Assembly: GCA_016780995.1 (NCBI GenBank) | Contig: JADHKZ010000002.1 | Coordinates: forward strand, 1-42,291 | From: Thermoleophilia bacterium | GTDB taxonomy: Bacteria > Actinomycetota > Thermoleophilia > Miltoncostaeales > Miltoncostaeaceae | DNA length: 42,291 nt | Reading direction: 5' to 3' | In this document: positions 7,190 through 14,992 of the stretch, one piece after another | Layout: every line of letters begins with the position of its first letter | Numbering within the stretch: position 1 is the stretch's first letter | Notes under the pieces: generated by a model | What the model saw: only the letters and a program-made list of their open reading frames with translations | The model's database searches: none | Told to the model about the DNA's origin: nothing | Program-made: the position numbers and the translations under genes

Positions 7190-9376
7190 GCGGGCCGGCT
7201 TGAACCCCTTCAGACGCAGGGAGTTCGTGACCACGAAGATGCTCGACAGGCCCATGGCGGCGGCGGCGATGAGCGGGTTGAGCAGCCCCAGCACCGCCAG
7301 GGGGATGGCCGCCACGTTGTACCCGAAGGCCCAGGCCAGGTTGCCCTGGATGGTGCGCAGCGTGCGACGCGACAGGCGGATGGCATCGGCGATGGCCCGC
7401 GGGTCGGGGGTGACCAGCGTGATGTCCGCGGCCTCGGTCGCCACGTCGGTGCCCGTGCCGATGGCGATCCCCAGGTCGGCGCGCACCAGGGCCGGGGCAT
7501 CGTTCACCCCGTCGCCGGCCATGGCCACCACCTCACCGGCCTCCTGCAGCTCGCGCACCGCCCGCTCCTTGCCGTCGGGAAGCACGCCGCTCACCACCTG
7601 GTCGATACCCGCGGCCTCGGCCACCGCGCGGGCGGGGGCCTCGGCATCGCCGGTCAGCATCACCGTGCGCAACCCCAGGTCGCGCAGCATCTGCATGGCG
7701 CGCGGGGTCTCGGGGCGCATCACGTCGCTCACCGCCACCAGCCCGGCCACCTGACCGTCCACGCGCACGGCCACCACCGTGCGGCCCTGCTCCCGGGCGG
7801 CGTCGCGCGCCGCCTCCAGGCCAGCGGGAACCTCGTCGCTGCGCCACACCTCCACCTGATGCCCGTCCACCTGCGCGCTCACCCCCAGGCCGGCCTGTGA
7901 CCGGAACGCGCCGGCCGCCGCCAGCGGCCGGGCACGCGACGCCGCCTCGGCGATGGCCCGGCCGATGGGGTGCTCGCTACCGGCCTCGGCCGCGCCCGCC
8001 AGCGCCAGCACGCGGTCGGCATCCCACCCCGGTGCCGGGGCCACGTGCGCCACGGCCATCACGCCCTCGGTGAGCGTGCCGGTCTTGTCCAGAACGGCCA
8101 CGGTCACGCGCCGGGTGCTCTCCAGCACCTCGGGCCCCCGGATGAGGATGCCCAGCTCCGCGCCGCGGCCGGTGCCCACCATCAGTGCCGCCGGGGTGGC
8201 CAGCCCCAGCGCGCACGGGCACGAGATCACCAGCACCGCCACGGCGGCCGTCATGGCCTCACCCGCGGGGTTGCCGAGCGCCAGCCAGCCCACCAGCGTG
8301 CCCACGGCGATCAGGATGACCACGGGCACGAACACGCCGGCCACGCGATCGGCCAGCCGCTGCACGGGAGCCTTGCCCGCCTGCGCGGCCTCCACCAGTT
8401 GCGCCACGCGATGCACGGCGGTCTCCGACCCCACGCGGGTGGCGCGCACCGTGATGCGCCCGCCGGCGTTCAGCGCCCCGCCCTCCACGGGGTCACCCGG
8501 GCCCACCTCCACGGGCACGCTCTCGCCGGTGAGCAGGGCGCGATCCACGGCCGACATGCCGTCCTGCACCTCGCCATCCACCGGGATGCGGTCGCCGGGG
8601 CGCACCACCACCACCTCGCCCACCTGCACCGACGCGGCGGGCACCTGCACCTCGGCATGGCCGCGCAGCACCATGGCGGTGTCGGGCGCCAGGGCCATGA
8701 GCGACCGGATGGCCTCGCCGGCGCTGCGTCGCGCCCGGGCCTCCAGGAACCGGCCCAGCAGCACCAGGGCCACGATGCCCGCGGCCACCTCGAAATAGAT
8801 CTCCGCGCCCATGGAGTCGGACGGGAACAGCGACATGTGCATGGTCATGCCGATCTCGCCGGCGCCCAGGAACAGCACGGCCACCACCGACCATGCCCAC
8901 GACACCCCCGACCCAAGCGACACCAGGCTGTCCATCGAGAACGACCGGTGCATGAGCGCCCGCCACGCGCCCACGTGGATGGCCCAGCCGCACCACCACA
9001 CCACCGGGGTGGCCAGAACCAGCGATGCCCACTGCCATCCCGGGAACTGCAGCGGGGGGATCATCGACACCGCCAGCACGGGCACCGACAGGGCCACCGC
9101 CCAGATGAGGCGCAGGCGCAGCGCCGCCGCCACGCGTGCCGCGGCATCGGCGTCGTCCGCCGGCGCCGCCGATGCGGGCACGGCGTCGTACCCCGCGGCG
9201 CGCACCACCTGGACCAGCGCATCGTCGTCCAGCCCCGCGGGGGCCTGCACGCGTGCGCGCTCGGTGGCCAGGCTCACCGACGCGGTGACCCCGTCCACGG
9301 CATTGAGGGCCTTCTCCACGCGCGCCACGCAGGCGGCGCAGGTCATGCCCTCGATCACCAGGTCGTGCTCAGGCAA
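7187..9376 (-). CDS. copA: Copper-exporting P-type ATPase (P1B-1)
   Basis: Pumps Cu(I) out of the cytoplasm. The 729-residue protein has one N-terminal heavy-metal domain with GMTCAAC, the transmembrane CPC motif (C386-P-C388), the phosphorylated aspartate D430 in DKTGTLTEG, the SEHP nucleotide-binding motif, and the hinge GDGVNDAPALV. The last helices keep the YN, AM..SS and N.LRL pattern of Cu(I) pumps. The start is TTG 9376, overlapping the copZ stop by 8 nt; GTG 9358 is an alternative. Its neighbour encodes the copper chaperone, and the organism runs a copper-dependent oxidase, so both export and cuproprotein assembly are plausible roles. Confidence 0.92.
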   Translation of the reverse strand: MPEHDLVIEGMTCAACVARVEKALNAVDGVTASVSLATERARVQAPAGLDDDALVQVVRAAGYDAVPASAAPADDADAAARVAAALRLRLIWAVALSVPVLAVSMIPPLQFPGWQWASLVLATPVVWWCGWAIHVGAWRALMHRSFSMDSLVSLGSGVSWAWSVVAVLFLGAGEIGMTMHMSLFPSDSMGAEIYFEVAAGIVALVLLGRFLEARARRSAGEAIRSLMALAPDTAMVLRGHAEVQVPAASVQVGEVVVVRPGDRIPVDGEVQDGMSAVDRALLTGESVPVEVGPGDPVEGGALNAGGRITVRATRVGSETAVHRVAQLVEAAQAGKAPVQRLADRVAGVFVPVVILIAVGTLVGWLALGNPAGEAMTAAVAVLVISCPCALGLATPAALMVGTGRGAELGILIRGPEVLESTRRVTVAVLDKTGTLTEGVMAVAHVAPAPGWDADRVLALAGAAEAGSEHPIGRAIAEAASRARPLAAAGAFRSQAGLGVSAQVDGHQVEVWRSDEVPAGLEAARDAAREQGRTVVAVRVDGQVAGLVAVSDVMRPETPRAMQMLRDLGLRTVMLTGDAEAPARAVAEAAGIDQVVSGVLPDGKERAVRELQEAGEVVAMAGDGVNDAPALVRADLGIAIGTGTDVATEAADITLVTPDPRAIADAIRLSRRTLRTIQGNLAWAFGYNVAAIPLAVLGLLNPLIAAAAMGLSSIFVVTNSLRLKGFKPAR

Positions 9377-9563
9377 CCGCGTATCCGGCCTCGACGATGG
9401 CGTCCCTCACCAGCCGGTCCTCGGGGTCGCCCTCCACAAGCACGGTGCCGGTGGCCAGGTCCACCGCCACGGCGGTGACGCCCGGCACGGCTCCCACGTG
9501 GTTCTCCACGGCGGCACGGCAGTGATCGCAGGTCATGCCCTCGACCCGGTACGTGCTGCTCAT
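9369..9563 (-). CDS. copZ: Copper chaperone, single heavy-metal-associated domain
   Basis: A 64-residue HMA-domain protein that binds Cu(I) through GMTCDHC near its N-terminus and hands it to CopA. The fold is complete, from TYRVEG to EAGYAVA. I chose ATG 9563 rather than the GTG one codon earlier because the strong ribosome binding site AAAGGAGG ends 6 nt before this ATG and only 3 nt before the GTG. It overlaps copA by 8 nt, so the two are translationally coupled. It lies downstream of the STAS gene in the same direction. Confidence 0.9.
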   Translation of the reverse strand: MSSTYRVEGMTCDHCRAAVENHVGAVPGVTAVAVDLATGTVLVEGDPEDRLVRDAIVEAGYAVA

Positions 9564-9569
9564 CACTGA

Positions 9570-9577
9570 CCTCCTTT
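9570..9577 (-). promoter_or_regulatory. Strong ribosome binding site of copZ
   Basis: AAAGGAGG on the minus strand, 6 nt before ATG 9563. It is one of the few near-perfect Shine-Dalgarno sequences here, which contrasts with the many apparently leaderless starts. Confidence 0.6.
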
Positions 9578-9608
9578 TCCACCGACGGTAACACCGGCGT
9601 CAAGGGGG

Positions 9609-9950
9609 TCAGGCGGCGGGCAGCTCCTCGGCCTCCACCAGCACGGCGGTGACGCCCGAGATGTTCAGCAGCCTGCGCACGGCGTCGGAGGGCGAGTACA
9701 GGCGGATGCCCGCGGCGCCCTCGCGGGCACGCTCGTTGGCCGCGATCAGCGCGCCCAGCCCGCGGCTGTCCATGAAGGTCACGGCGGAGAGGTCCACGAA
9801 CACCGTGCGGCCGTCGCGCTGGGCGTCGGTGAGCACCGACGACACCTCCGACAGCGTGCTGGCGTCCACCACGCCCGCGACCGTGACGACGATCCCCGAG
9901 GGGCGTTCGTCAGTGGTTACCGTGACCTGTGCGTTGCTGGGTTCCGACAT
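9609..9950 (-). CDS. STAS-domain protein, anti-sigma factor antagonist type
   Basis: A 113-residue single STAS domain of the SpoIIAA/RsbV kind. Such proteins bind a partner kinase or anti-sigma factor and are switched off by phosphorylation of a conserved serine; here FMDSRGLGALI supplies it (S62). No kinase, phosphatase or sigma factor gene is nearby, so the regulon is unknown. ATG 9950 follows a TAGTCT -10 hexamer by 11 nt, part of the symmetric promoter at 9962-9971. It lies upstream of copZ in the same direction, with a 45-nt gap that holds the copZ ribosome binding site. Confidence 0.85.
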   Translation of the reverse strand: MSEPSNAQVTVTTDERPSGIVVTVAGVVDASTLSEVSSVLTDAQRDGRTVFVDLSAVTFMDSRGLGALIAANERAREGAAGIRLYSPSDAVRRLLNISGVTAVLVEAEELPAA

Positions 9951-9961
9951 GGCGGGCGGGG

Positions 9962-9971
9962 AGACTACATT
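9962..9971. promoter_or_regulatory. Symmetric divergent promoter between the STAS gene and the small membrane protein
   Basis: AGACTACATT again fits AnnnTAnnnT. The plus-strand hexamer TACATT (9966-9971) faces the small membrane protein and the minus-strand hexamer TAGTCT (9967-9962) faces the STAS gene; they share TA at 9966-9967. The STAS transcript would have a very short leader, and the plus transcript one of about 55 nt containing a ribosome binding site. Confidence 0.5.
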
Positions 9972-10032
9972 CCCGTGACGTCAATGTGGTGGTGGTGGGC
10001 GTGGCGCCCGCCTCCAGGCAGGAGAAGCCCTC

Positions 10033-10203
10033 GTGAAGAAGTTGCCCATCTGGATCGTCACCGTCCTGCTGCTGCTGGGCATCATCACCACGTATGTCGG
10101 CTGGATCGACCGCCACGAGGTGGGCTACATCCCGTTCGCCCTGGGCATCCTGTTCGTGCTCTTCGCGCTGGCGTCGGCTCCGCGGGTGTTCGCCGACGAC
10201 TGA
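10033..10203 (+). CDS. Small two-helix membrane protein, unknown function
   Basis: A 56-residue ORF, GTG start, TGA stop. It begins MKKLPIWIVTVLLLLG, has hydrophobic segments at about 5-20 and 34-49 joined by a polar GWIDRHEVGY linker, and ends FADD. An AGGAG (10019-10023) lies 9 nt before the start and a TACATT -10 hexamer about 60 nt upstream. The amphipathic layout and positive-inside N-terminus look like a real membrane protein. It overlaps the long frame that becomes the phosphotransferase, so the boundary between the two genes is uncertain. Confidence 0.65.
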   Translation: MKKLPIWIVTVLLLLGIITTYVGWIDRHEVGYIPFALGILFVLFALASAPRVFADD

Positions 10204-10978
10204 TCCCCCGCGGGGCGGCGGGCGCTTCGCGCTCACGCGCCCTCAGGGGTCGCCGCACCTCGTCCTGAAGCAGGGCGACCCGGCGGCGCTGCGCCGCGAG
10301 GCCGCCGGCGCCCGGCGCGCAGGGCCCCCGCTGGCCCCACGCGTGCTGGCCAGTCGGCCCGGCGCGCTCACCAGCGAGTGGATCCCGGGCCGCCCACGAC
10401 GCCTGGACAGGCTCGACCCGCCACGGGCGGTGGCCCTCGGGCGCGTGCTGGCCGCGGTGCACGCGCGCCGCGCCACGGCCTCGGGCGGGCTGCCGGGATG
10501 GCGCACCAGGGCCACAGGCCTGCCGGGGTACGCGCGCGGGCGGGGCCGCGACGCCGCGGCGCGGGCGGGGACCGCCGCCGAGAGGGACCTCGTGGCGCGC
10601 GCCACCGGACGTGCCCTGGCCGCCGCGCAGCAGGCGTCGCGCGAGGCCCGCCCCTTCGCCCTGCTGCACGGGGACCTGGTGGGGTCCAACGTAGTGTGGC
10701 CGGCAGGTGGCGGCGAGCCCGTGTTGGTGGACTGGGAGTTCTGGCGCATGGGTGACCGGGCCGAGGACCTGGCCTACCTCGTGGCGCTGAACCACCTTCC
10801 GGCCCGGGTGGCCGATGGGGTGTACCGGGGCTACGGCGCCGACGGGCCCCTGAGGGCGCGCGCGCGCATGTGGATGCCGCTGGTGCTGGCCGACGCCGGC
10901 CTGTGGCTGCGGGCGCACGGCGACCCCGGTGGCGGCGACGCGCTGCTGGACCGCGCGCGGGATACGCTGGTCGGGTGA
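10094..10978 (+). CDS. Phosphotransferase of the aminoglycoside/choline kinase family
   Basis: Small-molecule kinase with a protein-kinase-like fold. The visible motifs are the nucleotide-loop region GGGRFALTRP, the invariant-lysine strand LVLKQG, the catalytic loop LLHGDLVGSN and the Mg-binding VLVDWEF, then GDRAEDLAYL. The substrate cannot be told from sequence. The start is unclear: ATG 10094 lies inside the small membrane protein frame, and the first ~35 residues are S/R-rich, like a frame shadow. No ATG, GTG or TTG lies between 10094 and the nucleotide loop, so a CTG start, a real overlap, or an error is possible. The 3' end overlaps the P-type ATPase start by 4 bp. Confidence 0.75.
   Translation: MSAGSTATRWATSRSPWASCSCSSRWRRLRGCSPTTDPPRGGGRFALTRPQGSPHLVLKQGDPAALRREAAGARRAGPPLAPRVLASRPGALTSEWIPGRPRRLDRLDPPRAVALGRVLAAVHARRATASGGLPGWRTRATGLPGYARGRGRDAAARAGTAAERDLVARATGRALAAAQQASREARPFALLHGDLVGSNVVWPAGGGEPVLVDWEFWRMGDRAEDLAYLVALNHLPARVADGVYRGYGADGPLRARARMWMPLVLADAGLWLRAHGDPGGGDALLDRARDTLVG
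10963..10968 (+). promoter_or_regulatory. Possible -10 element of the CtpE-like ATPase inside the kinase gene
   Basis: TACGCT lies 6 nt before GTG 10975, matching the leaderless pattern although it is inside coding sequence. No -35 is evident, so this may be coincidence. Confidence 0.25.
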
Positions 10979-13377
10979 GCGTCCCCTCCCCCGACCTCGG
11001 CCTCTCGTCGCAGGAGGCCGCGCGGATACTCGAGGAGCACCCCTACCGCGGGGGGCCCAGGGGCAGCAGGTCGTTCGCCGACATCGTGTGGGCCAACACC
11101 TTCACGCTGTTCAACCTCATCCTCATCATCCTGCTGGTGCCGCTGGCCATCTTCGGCCTGTGGGGCGACATGCTGTTCGGTGGCGTGCTGCTGGCCAACA
11201 TGGCCATCGGGATCATCCAGGAGACCCGCGCCAAGCGGGCCCTCGACAAGCTGGCGCTGCTGGTGGCGCCGCACGGACGGGTGCTGCGCGATGGCCAGCC
11301 GCAGGAGCTGCCCATCCCGCGGATCGTCCCGGGCGACGTGGTGCTGCTGGAGCCGGGCGACCAGGTGGTGGCCGATGGCGAGCTGGTGCGGGCCACCGTG
11401 CTGAGCCTGGACGAATCGGTGCTCACCGGCGAGTCGGACGCCGTGGCGCGCGAGCCCGGCGACCAGGTGCTGTCGGGCGCGTTCTGCGTGGCCGGGAGCG
11501 GCGCCTACCGGGTGACCGCCGTGGGCGCCGACTCGTTCGCGGAGCGCCTGGCCGCCGAGGCCAAGGGCACGCGGGCCACGCTGTCGCCGCTGCAGCTGGA
11601 CATCAACCGCATCCTGCGCGTGATCATCGCCGTGATGGTGCCGCTGGCCATCCTCATGATCGCCTCCACCGTGTGGCTGGACTTCGGCGGCACGGTGGCG
11701 TCGGTGCAGCGCGTGGTGGCCGCGCTGGTGCCCCTGGTGCCCGAGGGCCTTGTGCTGCTGGCCAGCCTCACGTTCGCCGTGGCCGCGGTGCGCCTGGCAC
11801 GCATCGGCACGCTGGCCCAGCAGCTGAACGCCATCGAGAGCCTGGCCAGCGTGGACACCGTGTGCGTGGACAAGACCGGCACGCTCACGGAGAACCGCCT
11901 TGAGGTGGGCGGCATGGTGGCCGCGCCTGGGCACGATGAGGCCCAGGTGCGCCGTGCCGCCGGCCTGCTTGCCGCCAGCGCCGCGGCGCGCAACTCCACG
12001 GCCGAGGCCATCCTGACCGCCATGCCGGCCCATCCCGCGGTTCCCTCCGTGGAGGTGCCGTTCGCGTCGTCGCGCAAGTGGAGCGGCGTCACCCTGCCGG
12101 ACGCGGGCACCATCGTGATGGGGGCGCCCGAGATCCTGGAGCGCATCGGCGTGCAGGTGCCCGCCCGGCTGCAGGCGGCCATCGACCGGGCGCAGTCGGA
12201 GCGGCGGCGAGTGCTGCTGGTGGCCACCGGAGACCAGCCCCTCGACGACCAGCAGGAGGGCATGGGCCACCTGCCGCCCGTCTCCGCGGCGGGTGCGGTG
12301 CTGCTGGAGGAGGCCCTGCGGCCCGATGCCGCCGACACGGTGCGGTTCCTCGAGGGCGAGGGCGTGCAGGTGAAGGTGATCTCGGGCGACGGCGTTGGCA
12401 CCGTGCAGGCCGTGGCCACGGCCTGCGGGGTGACCGGCGCCGAGCACGCCATCCAGGGCCCCGACCTCCCCGACGACCCCCGGGCCCTGCGCGAGCTGGT
12501 GCGTACCACCGCGGTTTTCGGGCGCATCACGCCCGAGCAGAAGCGCGCGCTGGTGCAGGCCATGACCGACAACGGCCGCTACGTGGCCATGATCGGCGAC
12601 GGGGTGAACGACGTGCTGGCCCTCAAGGATGCCCGCCTGGCGGTGGCCATGGGCAACGGCAGCCAGATGGCCAAGGGCGTGGCCGACCTGGTGCTGCTCA
12701 CCAACTCGTTCGCCACCCTGCCCAAGGCCATCGAGGCCGGCCGGCAGATCATCCGCAACACCCACCGGGTGGCCAAGCTGTTCATCACCAAGTCGGTCTA
12801 CTCGGCCATCATCCTCCTGGCATTCGCGCTGCTGCCGGTGGCCTTCCCCTTCCTGCCCCGGCAGTTGTCCATCACCTCGTCGCTCACCATCGGCATCCCC
12901 GCGTTCTTCATGGCCCTGTCGCGCAGCGACGGCCCGGTGCGGCGCGAGGGGTTCATGCGCAGCCTGTGGGCGTTCGCCGTGCCCGCGGGGGTGGTCATAT
13001 CCATCGCCATCACCGCGGCCTACCTGCTGGCGCGCGACGCCCTGGGCGCCGACGTGCCCGCGGCGCGCACCGCCGCGGTGCTCACGGCCACGCTGCTGGG
13101 GCTGGCCGTGGTGGTGGAACTGGAGCGGGGCGTGGAGCGCCGGCGCGTGCGCCCGTGGGTGTGGCTGATGGTGGCCGGATTCGTGGTGCTGCTCACCATC
13201 GGCCTGCAGATCACCTTCCTGCGTGACTTCTTCCAGGTGGAGGTGCCGACCGCATCCGAGTGGGCGCTGATCGGAGTGGTGGTGCTGGTGGGCATCGCGG
13301 CGCTGCTGGCGGTGCGCCGCGTGCCGTGGCTGCGCCGGCTGGAGGACCCGGAGCCGCGCGGGAGCGCGGGCTCCTAG
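10975..13377 (+). CDS. CtpE-like cation-transporting P-type ATPase
   Basis: P2-like ATPase of 800 residues, close in length to mycobacterial CtpE, a calcium-uptake pump. Visible motifs: TGES in the actuator domain, PEGL in the ion-binding helix, D299 in DKTGTLTEN, and GDGVNDVLALKDARLAVAMG. Heavy-metal CPC and N-terminal metal-binding domains are absent, and the nucleotide-binding domain is short. GDGVNDVLALKDA instead of GDGVNDAPALK is typical of the CtpE group. GTG 10975 overlaps the kinase stop. Calcium specificity is inferred from family resemblance. The stop shares a CTAG with convergent ymdB. Confidence 0.85.
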   Translation: MSVPSPDLGLSSQEAARILEEHPYRGGPRGSRSFADIVWANTFTLFNLILIILLVPLAIFGLWGDMLFGGVLLANMAIGIIQETRAKRALDKLALLVAPHGRVLRDGQPQELPIPRIVPGDVVLLEPGDQVVADGELVRATVLSLDESVLTGESDAVAREPGDQVLSGAFCVAGSGAYRVTAVGADSFAERLAAEAKGTRATLSPLQLDINRILRVIIAVMVPLAILMIASTVWLDFGGTVASVQRVVAALVPLVPEGLVLLASLTFAVAAVRLARIGTLAQQLNAIESLASVDTVCVDKTGTLTENRLEVGGMVAAPGHDEAQVRRAAGLLAASAAARNSTAEAILTAMPAHPAVPSVEVPFASSRKWSGVTLPDAGTIVMGAPEILERIGVQVPARLQAAIDRAQSERRRVLLVATGDQPLDDQQEGMGHLPPVSAAGAVLLEEALRPDAADTVRFLEGEGVQVKVISGDGVGTVQAVATACGVTGAEHAIQGPDLPDDPRALRELVRTTAVFGRITPEQKRALVQAMTDNGRYVAMIGDGVNDVLALKDARLAVAMGNGSQMAKGVADLVLLTNSFATLPKAIEAGRQIIRNTHRVAKLFITKSVYSAIILLAFALLPVAFPFLPRQLSITSSLTIGIPAFFMALSRSDGPVRREGFMRSLWAFAVPAGVVISIAITAAYLLARDALGADVPAARTAAVLTATLLGLAVVVELERGVERRRVRPWVWLMVAGFVVLLTIGLQITFLRDFFQVEVPTASEWALIGVVVLVGIAALLAVRRVPWLRRLEDPEPRGSAGS

Positions 13378-14162
13378 CCCAGCGGCAGGTCGATGCGCTC
13401 GATGGAGGTGGCCCGGCCGGTGGGCTCGGCCCGGATGATGGCGCCCTGCAGGCGCACGTCACCCGTGGCGGGCTCGAACCGTGCGGGCATGCCGGTGAGG
13501 AACCGGCGCAGCACGGGCTCGTCCTTCACGCCGATCACCGAGTCGTGCGGGCCGGTCATCCCCAGGTCGGTGATGTAGGCGGTGCCGCCGGCCAGCACGC
13601 GCTCGTCAGCCGTGGGCACGTGCGTGTGGGTGCCCACCACGGCGGTCACCCGGCCGTCCAGGTGCCGCGCCAGGGCCAGCTTCTCGCTGGTGGCCTCGGC
13701 GTGGATGTCCACGATGATCAGCGGCGTCTCGCGCCGCATGCGGTCGATGATGTCGTCGGCCACGGCGAACGGCCCCTGCGCCGCCTCGATGAACACCGAG
13801 CCGATCAGGTTCACCACCCCCACCCGGTAGCCGCCGCGGGCGTCCACCACCACGCTGCCCGAGCCCGGCGCCCGCGTGGACAGGTTGGCCGGGCGCAGCA
13901 CGCGCGGGTCGTTCTCGAGCGTGGCCAGGAACTCCTGGCGGCGGAACGTGTGGTTGCCGCCGGTCAGCACGTCGGCGCCGGCCTCCAGGATCTGGGCGGC
14001 CTGCTTGGGCGTGGTGCCCGACCCGTGCGCCGCGTTCTCGGCGTTCACCACCACGATGTCGGGCGCGTGCTCACGCACCAGGCCCGGCAGGGCGTCCTGC
14101 ACCGCGCGCATTCCCGCGCCGCCGAACACATCGCCCACCACCAGGGCGGTGAAGGCGCCCAC
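13374..14162 (-). CDS. ymdB: YmdB-family metallophosphoesterase
   Basis: A 262-residue dimetal phosphodiesterase. In Bacillus, YmdB hydrolyses cyclic nucleotides in vitro and affects biofilm and motility decisions. The family motifs are intact: VGDVFGGAG, VVNAENAAHGSG, LTGGNHTFR, DIHAEATSEK, VGTHTHVPTADE and DLGMTGPHDSVIG, which together supply the metal ligands. The start is GTG 14162, immediately after the TAG of the upstream M23-like gene with no gap, so translation is presumably coupled. No rny gene, the partner common in Firmicutes, is adjacent. Confidence 0.9.
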   Translation of the reverse strand: MGAFTALVVGDVFGGAGMRAVQDALPGLVREHAPDIVVVNAENAAHGSGTTPKQAAQILEAGADVLTGGNHTFRRQEFLATLENDPRVLRPANLSTRAPGSGSVVVDARGGYRVGVVNLIGSVFIEAAQGPFAVADDIIDRMRRETPLIIVDIHAEATSEKLALARHLDGRVTAVVGTHTHVPTADERVLAGGTAYITDLGMTGPHDSVIGVKDEPVLRRFLTGMPARFEPATGDVRLQGAIIRAEPTGRATSIERIDLPLG

Positions 14163-14924
14163 CTAGAGGCCCGGACCGGTGGTCTGGCGCAGAAGGTCCA
14201 CCTGCACGTTGTTGCCCGCGTCGTTGGTGTAGCGCGCGATCTCGAACCGGGCCGCGCGCGACAGGTCGCGCACGCGTCCCAGCACGGTGCGCCCCGCGCC
14301 CACGGCGGTGCCCACCTGCGGCACCACGCCGTCCGGGCCGGGCTCGATGTGGCTCACGCGCACGGCGGCGTCGGGCACGCCCGCCGGGGTGATGACCACG
14401 GCCAGCCCCTCGGGGCGGCCCGCGATGCGGTTGGGCACCACGGCCGTCACCACGCCGTCCACGGGGCTGTACACGGTGGTGCCCGCGGGCGCACCCACGT
14501 CAACGCCCGACGTGCCGGGGTCGCCTCCGTCATCCGACAGCACGTTGTGGGCCACCCCCTGGGCGGGGTCCATGTTGATGGCGCCGGGCTCCCCGGCCGG
14601 GTGGAACAGCACGGCCGTCACCTGCTTCTCGGCCACCGGCAGCACCACCTCCACCTCGCCGGCGCGGGCCAGCACCACGCGCTGCGGAGCCGTCTCCTCG
14701 CCGATGCCGGTGGGGGGCACGGGCGACGCCAGCTGGCCGGTGGCCGGTTGGGCGGCGCCATCCCCGCCGCCGTCGTAGAACGCCAGCACCACCGCGGCGA
14801 TGAGCACGGCCACCAGCAGCGCAGGGGCCACCACCGTGAGCATCACCCGGTTGCTCTGGTGGCGATCGGCCTGCCGTCGCACGGCGCGGCGCGACCGGAG
14901 CTCGTCTCGGGTCAGGGGCGTCAT
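14163..14924 (-). CDS. Membrane-anchored protein with a degenerate M23/LytM-like domain
   Basis: A 253-residue protein with a basic N-terminus, one membrane helix at about 30-50 and a proline-rich linker, then an extracytoplasmic region. The stretch GAPAGTTVYSPVDGVV recalls the core of M23 (LytM) domains, where sugar or peptide binding begins with a similar AP.GTPV.A..DG.V pattern, but no HxH or H...D zinc motif is visible. It is probably non-enzymatic, as in cell-wall regulator LytM proteins. ATG 14924 was chosen because the 12 residues before it in the longer frame look non-coding; a TAGCCT hexamer lies 10 nt upstream. It is translationally coupled to ymdB. Confidence 0.6.
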   Translation of the reverse strand: MTPLTRDELRSRRAVRRQADRHQSNRVMLTVVAPALLVAVLIAAVVLAFYDGGGDGAAQPATGQLASPVPPTGIGEETAPQRVVLARAGEVEVVLPVAEKQVTAVLFHPAGEPGAINMDPAQGVAHNVLSDDGGDPGTSGVDVGAPAGTTVYSPVDGVVTAVVPNRIAGRPEGLAVVITPAGVPDAAVRVSHIEPGPDGVVPQVGTAVGAGRTVLGRVRDLSRAARFEIARYTNDAGNNVQVDLLRQTTGPGL

Positions 14925-14934
14925 TGGCCCCGCA

Positions 14935-14940
14935 AGGCTA
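14935..14940 (-). promoter_or_regulatory. Possible -10 element of the M23-like/ymdB operon
   Basis: TAGCCT on the minus strand, 10 nt before ATG 14924, so the transcript would have only a few leader bases. No -35 is evident. Confidence 0.35.
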
Positions 14941-14979
14941 GACCAGCCGCGGCATGGCACCGGCCCCGGAGGGGCGCGA

Positions 14980-14985
14980 TACCAT
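14980..14985 (+). promoter_or_regulatory. -10 element of the AI-2E-family gene
   Basis: TACCAT with exactly 7 nt to ATG 14993. If it is the -10, the upstream ATG 14984 lies within the promoter and is not the start. A competing reading is a GGAGGGG ribosome binding site at 14968-14974 serving ATG 14984. Confidence 0.4.
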
Positions 14986-14992
14986 GCCGCGC

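Noticed and set aside
9975-10268. Plus-strand frame beginning MWWWWAW, overlapping the small membrane protein
   Set aside because: It is a shifted reading of the small membrane protein and kinase region with Arg/Pro/His-rich composition and no ribosome binding site.
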